A DNA stretch of 37,779 nucleotides from a virus. Of the stretch, positions 32,247 to 37,779 are shown in pieces. The notes under the pieces are model-generated. The model had not been told where the DNA came from. It saw only the letters and a program-made list of their open reading frames with translations, and ran no database searches. The position numbers and the translations under genes are program-made. Position 1 is the first letter of the stretch; every line of letters starts with the position of its first letter. Location: positions 1-37,779 of the IMG/VR virus record IMGVR_UViG_3300025652_000203, one strand, 5' to 3'.

Positions 32247-33419
32247 TTATTTTTTCTTTTTAATTTTAAATTTGAAATCATCAGTATTCTCACCAAGCAC
32301 TTTAAACTTCATTCCACCGCTATCAATAACCTCTCCATGTGACTGTCGAGGATCCATATCAATGTTTTTAGATTTAGCCACACTATCTTTCAATGCGTCA
32401 GCTTTACCTTGTTCGTAAAAGTGATTAGCAATAGCATCAGAATTCATAGCAGTATACAAAGCCTTGTGGTAACCCCTAGCATCTTCCATTTGATTATCTT
32501 TATTCAAGAACTTCTTGACAAAGTTATTAATGTCGCTTTGAGTTTCTTTTACGTTATCAGCATTCTTTACGTTAAACCTATATCTCTTGTCCCCGACTTC
32601 ATATTCAAAACCTTTGAATTTATCGTTAAACACGTTTTCAGTTTTATTTAAAAATGTTGATTTAGCTTGTTTCTGTACTTTCTGATTTACCTCTGATTCC
32701 TTGTTGTATCTGTTGAAGAACTCAATTGCGCTCTGTTGCTCACTCGTGAGCTTTGAACCCATTTTGATATCTTCATAGTATTTGGATTTTACACTTTCCA
32801 AGTGTAGCTTTGCTTCGGCAACTTGCTCCTTCATCGCTAATTTTTTTCTTCTAACATCTTTTTCCTCGTCCATCTCCTCATCAAAAGAGAATTTATCTTC
32901 CATGATAAAATCTACTTCGTCAGATTCTAAATGAGGTTTAGTTGTTTTATAATATTCTTTTAGTAAAGTGTGGTTATCCATTTCAGAGTAATCCTTATTT
33001 AACTTTACGTAATCGTTTAAATCACCACCCGTATCTTCCATGAAGTTCATTAACTTTTGAACGTTCTCAGGAAGTTCAACTCCAGTTTCCATAGACTTAA
33101 CAACTTCTTTTTCTACGATTTCTGCTACTTCTTCAACTTCGTTAGTTACCTCTTCAATTACAGGGGTTTCTTCTGTTGGTTGCTCAGGAACTTTAATCTC
33201 TTCTGGAGCCTCTACTTTTTCAACTGGATTAGTTAGATCTACCTTAATTATTTCTTCAGCTTTTTCTTTAAGTTCGTTAAGATCTACCTTTACTACCTCA
33301 GGTGTTTCTTCAAACTTTTTCTTTTTAGGTTTTTTAACTTTTAACTTTTCTACAGTTTCATCTACTGTTGGTTGCTCAGGAGTCTTTTCGACTACCTCTT
33401 CATTTTTGTTTTCTTCCAT
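32247..33419 (-). CDS. Scaffold-like assembly protein
   Basis: 390 residues. The first 125 are low-complexity Glu/Lys/Val/Pro repeats (P-E-Q-P-T and E-E-V type), probably disordered. The middle and C-terminal parts are helical and charged (for example D-E-E-M-D-E-E-K-D-V-R-R-K-K), ending F-K-F-K-I-K-K-K-K. An acidic body with a short basic C-terminal tail, placed between portal and major capsid genes, is the standard scaffold arrangement. No protease motif is visible, so it is probably a separate scaffold. Assignment rests on composition and gene order. Confidence 0.75.
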   Translation of the reverse strand: MEENKNEEVVEKTPEQPTVDETVEKLKVKKPKKKKFEETPEVVKVDLNELKEKAEEIIKVDLTNPVEKVEAPEEIKVPEQPTEETPVIEEVTNEVEEVAEIVEKEVVKSMETGVELPENVQKLMNFMEDTGGDLNDYVKLNKDYSEMDNHTLLKEYYKTTKPHLESDEVDFIMEDKFSFDEEMDEEKDVRRKKLAMKEQVAEAKLHLESVKSKYYEDIKMGSKLTSEQQSAIEFFNRYNKESEVNQKVQKQAKSTFLNKTENVFNDKFKGFEYEVGDKRYRFNVKNADNVKETQSDINNFVKKFLNKDNQMEDARGYHKALYTAMNSDAIANHFYEQGKADALKDSVAKSKNIDMDPRQSHGEVIDSGGMKFKVLGENTDDFKFKIKKKK

Positions 33420-33453
33420 AATATAATATAATAATAATTAATAATTTGTTTGT

Positions 33454-35859
33454 TTATTTAGGTTCAAACGCACCTAATCTCATTCCTCCACCTATAACGT
33501 CGTTTCCAGCGGATTCAAATGGTTTTTCTTTTACTTGTTCTCTTTCCTTCATTAGATCTTTCTGTTGCTCTCCACCCATTTGTTGTCTACGATCTTGTCT
33601 ATTTTCTCTAGTGTTATCTTTTTCTCTATTAGACTCGATGTCCATGTTTTTAAGTTTCATGTTTATTTCAAACTCGTGATCCATTAAAGATCTTTTAACC
33701 TCAGCTTCAATTTGTAGTGTTTGCTGTTTCATTTTCGCTTTAGCTTGTTCTATCTGTATTTCACTTTGAACTAATGCTTGTTGTTTTTGCATTTCAGCTT
33801 GAGCAGCTGCTTGTTGTTGTTGAGCATTTGCATCTGCTTGAGCCTTCATGTTTTCTTGAGCCATTTGCTGATCTTTCTGCTGTTTCTTTTTTCTTCTAAG
33901 TTTCAACAGTTGATTAGCTAACTTAACATTTTTAATTTCTCTTAAATCTATAGCATCTTCTAAATCTATAGTTTGTTGCGATAAGGCTACTTGTATATTG
34001 TTTTCTAATAATCCTTTTTGCTCTTCATCTGGTTCTAAATCTAAAAATATACCGAAATCATATAAATGTAATTCAGCCATCTCCTCTAATGTAGCGACGT
34101 TGTGTGCTCCTATAGCTTGGATAAAAGCTTCCTTTGTTGGAGAGTACTCTATAATATCAGATATTCTTAAAGACAAAGCTTCACATACTTCTGCTGATAA
34201 AAATAGTCCAGCATTTAATATATGTCTTGTAGCTGTGTTTGAATTAGCGGCCGCCATCTTTTGTACTCCAACTAAAGATCTTTCATCTGGAGTACTACCA
34301 TCTCTAGCTTCGTTTAATCCGGTTGTATCTCTAATCATCTGTAAATAATAATTATATGTCCCAATTAAACTCTGCATTTTTTGTCCGCCACTACTAGGTA
34401 TCTCTTGAATAGGAATTTTACCAGGGTTTTGATCTCCATCAGAAGTAAAACTTCTACCAATAATACTACCCGTCTGGAAGAACATATTTAGTGCTTCTTG
34501 TGGATTGTAATTAGTTCCGTTACCTAAATCAACCTCAGCTAATCCATCAGCATCTAAATAGATTCCATCAGGAACCATTCTAGACATTACTTGTTGTAAT
34601 TTTAAATGTGTAAGTTGTATCATATCAGCAAAACCTGTTATTCTACTTACTAGCGATTCTATTTTACCGTTATACATTCTAGGTGCAACTATAGAGTAGT
34701 TCATTTTAACTTTAGTGAAATCGCTTTTTTCACGCATCATATTCCTAGCTTTCTCCCACTTCAAAAGTTTGTCAGTTCCTAGCAACAATGCTCCTTCGTA
34801 TAAACACTCTATTTTTCTATCTAATTTTCCAAATCCACCCTCTTTGTTTTCCGGTGGATTAAAAGTATCGTTTTTTTCTATTGCCTTCTCTCCTCCAGTT
34901 CCAGTTTCTTTCATTTTATAAACCTCACTCATGAAGCTTTTGTAATTGAAATAAAGAACTGTTACTTTGTTTTTATCTCGATCGTAAGGTTTTTGTCTAC
35001 CAGCTCTAGTTCTTCCCTTATAGTTGTTTTTATCAATATCCTCTAAATCCTCTTCTGTTAAATCCGGAAATTGTTTTATCAATTCGTTAATAGGGATTTC
35101 TTTTACTTCACCCACGTAATACACGTCTTCAAAATAAGGTGATTCAGTGTAAGAGTATATTAAGTTTGCTGGATCAACGTAATCTATAGTTACTCCTTCT
35201 GATTTATTAAAAGAAGTTTTTGTTGCAGCTATACCTAACACTGTTAAATCGTAATATAATCTTTTCTTTGTTAAGTCGTATCTATTACCTCTAAGTAAAA
35301 CATCTATAGCTTGTTCTTCTGCTATTTCAACAGCTTGCTTATAGTTTAGCTGCATGTGTAAGGCTAGTTCGTCTTCGTTTTCAGGGAGGTCTTCTTTTTT
35401 GTTTTCGTAAAGATCCATGTTCATAAGGTTTTGAGCCATATCATTGAACTCAGCTGTGTCCATGTCTTTTTGTATAGACTCCATATACTTAGTTCTCTTT
35501 TCAACTCCAAATGGATCTTGAGAATAAGCATTGACTTTAAATAGTCTTTCGGTCATACCGTTAACAACAATATCAACAAACTTAGGTATAATAGGAACTG
35601 GTTTCCAATCTAAGTTTAAATAACTTAAGTCACCATTTATAGATAACTCATCTTTATATTTTTGTGTACCTTGTTCTCCTCTAGCGTATAAACGTAGTTT
35701 GTGAAAGTTGTTAGTATCTGTTAAATACCTATTGTTATTATATCCAGAATCATTAAACCATTCGTTTTCTATGGCTTGAGCTACTTTTAAACCATATTCT
35801 TCGCTTAGTTTCTCTTGATCACTAACTATTTGACTTGGGAAGTTTGCGTTTCTTCTCAT
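33454..35859 (-). CDS. Portal protein, crAss-like type
   Basis: 801 residues, forming the dodecameric ring for DNA passage and tail attachment. Near residues 85-100 is W-K-P-V-P-I-I-P-K-F-V-D-I-V-V-N-G-M, and a central block D-Y-V-D-P-A-N-L-I-Y-S-Y matches portals of crAss-like phages from memory. A further block is R-D-T-T-G-L-N-E-A-R-D-G. From about 640 to 760 the chain is Gln/Lys-rich coiled coil (A-Q-Q-Q-Q-A-A-A-Q-A-E-M), probably the barrel or tail extension. It ends A-G-N-D-V-I-G-G-G-M-R-L-G. Its ATG comes one base after the terminase TAA, so the two are co-translated. Confidence 0.85.
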   Translation of the reverse strand: MRRNANFPSQIVSDQEKLSEEYGLKVAQAIENEWFNDSGYNNNRYLTDTNNFHKLRLYARGEQGTQKYKDELSINGDLSYLNLDWKPVPIIPKFVDIVVNGMTERLFKVNAYSQDPFGVEKRTKYMESIQKDMDTAEFNDMAQNLMNMDLYENKKEDLPENEDELALHMQLNYKQAVEIAEEQAIDVLLRGNRYDLTKKRLYYDLTVLGIAATKTSFNKSEGVTIDYVDPANLIYSYTESPYFEDVYYVGEVKEIPINELIKQFPDLTEEDLEDIDKNNYKGRTRAGRQKPYDRDKNKVTVLYFNYKSFMSEVYKMKETGTGGEKAIEKNDTFNPPENKEGGFGKLDRKIECLYEGALLLGTDKLLKWEKARNMMREKSDFTKVKMNYSIVAPRMYNGKIESLVSRITGFADMIQLTHLKLQQVMSRMVPDGIYLDADGLAEVDLGNGTNYNPQEALNMFFQTGSIIGRSFTSDGDQNPGKIPIQEIPSSGGQKMQSLIGTYNYYLQMIRDTTGLNEARDGSTPDERSLVGVQKMAAANSNTATRHILNAGLFLSAEVCEALSLRISDIIEYSPTKEAFIQAIGAHNVATLEEMAELHLYDFGIFLDLEPDEEQKGLLENNIQVALSQQTIDLEDAIDLREIKNVKLANQLLKLRRKKKQQKDQQMAQENMKAQADANAQQQQAAAQAEMQKQQALVQSEIQIEQAKAKMKQQTLQIEAEVKRSLMDHEFEINMKLKNMDIESNREKDNTRENRQDRRQQMGGEQQKDLMKEREQVKEKPFESAGNDVIGGGMRLGAFEPK

Positions 35860-35860
35860 A

Positions 35861-37779
35861 TTATTCTTTAATTAATCTTGATGTGTTACCTTTGTTTTGA
35901 TAACGTCCTACATTTAAACTTATAGACTGTTTTTCAATTTTTGCATTTGGAGCATATAAATTTCTATTGCATGCCATTATAGCTAAACCAGAACTTATAG
36001 ATGCATCAAATTTTGTTCTTTTTGTAATATCGAATTTAGCCCAATCATTAAGCGTTCTATTAAAATACATCGTTCCCCAACTTTGATTTCCTAAATCCCC
36101 AACGTATTGTTGTATGTACATCTCTATAGCAGCCGCGTGAGCCTGCTTTATATCTTCACTTGAATTTGGTATACCTCCAATTTCTTTCTCTGTTACAGAT
36201 AATTTATTCCATGTTTTATCTGGTCTATTCATACTAAACCCTCTATAACCACGTCTTCTAAAGTGGTATAATAACCTAGGCTTATTATTCTCACATAGTA
36301 TTGGCATTCCGTAAAACACACAAGCCATTAAAACGTCTTCAAAAAATATCTCTGCTGTTTGTGGTCTAGCTACGTACTCTAAAAAGAAATGATTTGGTGG
36401 AGCGTCCTCCATTGAGAATTTTGTTAATCCGTGTAATGCTCCATTTGATCCTCTTCTATCTACAGTTCCTGATATATCGTAACTATCACAACCAAAAGCT
36501 CCCATGTGTTCGTTAGCGGGATATTTAATACCGTTTTTTAATATTATTTTATTTTGCATATGTTGAGGTGGAACCCAACTTACTTTAAACCTACCTTTTG
36601 GATCTGGATAGAATATAACTTGTGTATCTTTAATTCCGTTAACCCATTGGAAATTACCAGTGTTAATACTAACTCCTCTTCCATCGTTGTAATCTATCTG
36701 GTCATATATTCTAACTAAGTTAAATATACTGTTTCTAGTTTCATCTCTAAAGGCATGCTCTGTGGTTCTTGGGAACTGTCTATAAAACTCATTCAAACCA
36801 TCTTGATCTTGTTTTAACCCATCAGCTTCGTTTTCCCAATGCTCTATTATACCTATATCTATTAGTTCGCCATCTGGTCCGAACACATCATTATCTGGAT
36901 TATCAAAAACTGGATATCCGTGTTCGTCAATAAAGCCTTCGTAGTTCCATTCCATTGGGATAAACAAAGAATATAAACCAGATTTTGTTTGTCCATTACG
37001 GTTTCGTTCTGTAACATCTGAATCATTATATAGTTTTTTAAAATTACCCCCTCCCTTGTCTAAGGAGTTTGAAGTAGAGCCCATCATACATTTCCCTATT
37101 ATTCTACTACCTAACCTTAAACAAGTTTTTGTAACCCTCCAGTTGTTTAATATATTATCTGGTCTTTCCCACTTACCACTTTCATCATGAACTAATAAGT
37201 TTAGTTTTTCCCCATCATAACTATTGTCTCCTGTATTCTTCCAATCAATAGTAGTATCTAATCCCTTAATATCTTCTAGTTGTTCGTTCTCTGTGATTTT
37301 TTTTCTCGTGAACTTACTAGCCGGTACTCTATACGCTAATTCAGACTTGGGTCTATCCATACCATCTTGTATAGGTTTAAAAAAGAACGGATAGTTAATT
37401 GATATAGGAACAACTTTGTCTGTAAACATTTTCTTTGCATCTGCACCTGATTTAGATAGTATACCATATCTACTATCACTTGATATAGTAGCTAAATTAA
37501 CTGTTTCTGCTGATGACATAAAAGAAAATCCTGATCTACGGTTTTTAAGGTAACACATTCCGTAACATCTTTTATCTGCCTTACAAGCTTCCCAAAATAT
37601 AAAGAACAATCTATTTGCTTCTCTAAAGTCTGGAGCCCCAACGTCAATTTTACTCCATTGTAAATACATATAGTGCGTACCAGTTATCCAGGTTGGTTTA
37701 CCATTATTCACAAACCAGAAACCCTCCTCTCGTCGTTTAAATTCTTCGTCTATGTAATCGTACCATTTTTCTTTATTAT
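35861..37779 (-). CDS. terL: Terminase large subunit, N-terminus beyond the window
   Basis: DNA-packaging motor. The frame stays open through the window edge: 22 codons (W-Y-D-Y-I-D-E-E-F-K-R-R-E-E-G-F-W-F) precede the GTG at 37711, so GTG is not the start. Counting from that GTG, the P-loop region is K-N-R-R-S-G-F-S (56-63), with Phe where Lys is usual. Walker B is L-L-V-H-D-E (176-177). The nuclease domain starts at F-G-C-D409-S-Y-D and includes E474. T-E-H-A-F-R-D-E is also typical of the family. The set resembles TerL of crAss-like phages and marine uncultured podoviruses. It directly precedes the portal, one base away. Small terminase is not visible. Confidence 0.92.
   Translation of the reverse strand, partial: NKEKWYDYIDEEFKRREEGFWFVNNGKPTWITGTHYMYLQWSKIDVGAPDFREANRLFFIFWEACKADKRCYGMCYLKNRRSGFSFMSSAETVNLATISSDSRYGILSKSGADAKKMFTDKVVPISINYPFFFKPIQDGMDRPKSELAYRVPASKFTRKKITENEQLEDIKGLDTTIDWKNTGDNSYDGEKLNLLVHDESGKWERPDNILNNWRVTKTCLRLGSRIIGKCMMGSTSNSLDKGGGNFKKLYNDSDVTERNRNGQTKSGLYSLFIPMEWNYEGFIDEHGYPVFDNPDNDVFGPDGELIDIGIIEHWENEADGLKQDQDGLNEFYRQFPRTTEHAFRDETRNSIFNLVRIYDQIDYNDGRGVSINTGNFQWVNGIKDTQVIFYPDPKGRFKVSWVPPQHMQNKIILKNGIKYPANEHMGAFGCDSYDISGTVDRRGSNGALHGLTKFSMEDAPPNHFFLEYVARPQTAEIFFEDVLMACVFYGMPILCENNKPRLLYHFRRRGYRGFSMNRPDKTWNKLSVTEKEIGGIPNSSEDIKQAHAAAIEMYIQQYVGDLGNQSWGTMYFNRTLNDWAKFDITKRTKFDASISSGLAIMACNRNLYAPNAKIEKQSISLNVGRYQNKGNTSRLIKE

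Noticed and set aside
37694-37711. GTG at 37711 as the start of the terminase
   Set aside because: The same frame continues upstream with 22 conserved-looking codons to the window edge, so the gene begins outside.

Overview
The window is one end of a tailed-phage (podovirus-type) genome segment. Almost everything lies on the minus strand as a single block from the large terminase at the right edge to small virion proteins at the left. Two short plus-strand genes at the left edge converge on it. I see no host housekeeping genes, tRNAs, rRNAs, integrase, insertion sequences or CRISPR array. The DNA is AT-rich, start codons follow A/T-rich leaders with no Shine-Dalgarno sequence, and secreted proteins have Bacteroidota-type signal peptides ending in ...AQ or ...SQ. 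Together with terminase, portal and capsid sequences that resemble crAss-like phages and uncultured marine podoviruses, this suggests a lytic phage of a Bacteroidota host, probably a marine flavobacterium. The family and host calls rest on recognised motifs from memory, not on a search.

Layout in transcription order on the minus strand, right to left. (1) Packaging and head: partial TerL, portal, scaffold-like protein, major capsid protein, then a UUCG-loop terminator. (2) Neck and tail: a 259-aa unknown, a hairpin, two ring or connector proteins, a 1852-aa nozzle/muzzle-like protein, a 688-aa beta-rich tail protein, a 125-aa virion-like protein and a 154-aa cupin. (3) Ejection: a 205-aa Ala/Gln-rich protein, a 406-aa internal protein and a giant 3861-aa polyvalent protein carrying an HExxH peptidase motif, a HAD hydrolase-like domain, an LPD38-like C-terminal region and two C/H zinc-binding-like modules. 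(4) Envelope/lysis cassette: a single-TM coiled-coil protein, an exported thioredoxin-like protein without CxxC, an exported beta-barrel-like protein, a DUF5872-like basic protein, an 85-aa basic protein, a 58-aa Cys-containing protein and an L,D-transpeptidase-like putative lysis enzyme. (5) Small virion and fibre genes: a 75-aa SPL-motif peptide, a 130-aa beta protein, a 331-aa repeat-bearing tail fibre, a 97-aa protein and a 131-aa protein. A bidirectional terminator separates these from the plus-strand class II ribonucleotide reductase (3' end only) and an Hc1 histone-like gene.

The genes fit one late programme: build and fill a capsid, attach a short tail with fibres, load large ejection proteins, and open a Gram-negative envelope. 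The reductase and histone-like gene probably belong to the nucleotide/DNA-handling side of the genome. The most unusual parts are the giant multidomain ejection protein, the exported envelope-protein cassette, the acidic calcium-loop-like motifs in several late proteins, and an 18-bp leader that also encodes the same C-terminus of two unrelated proteins.
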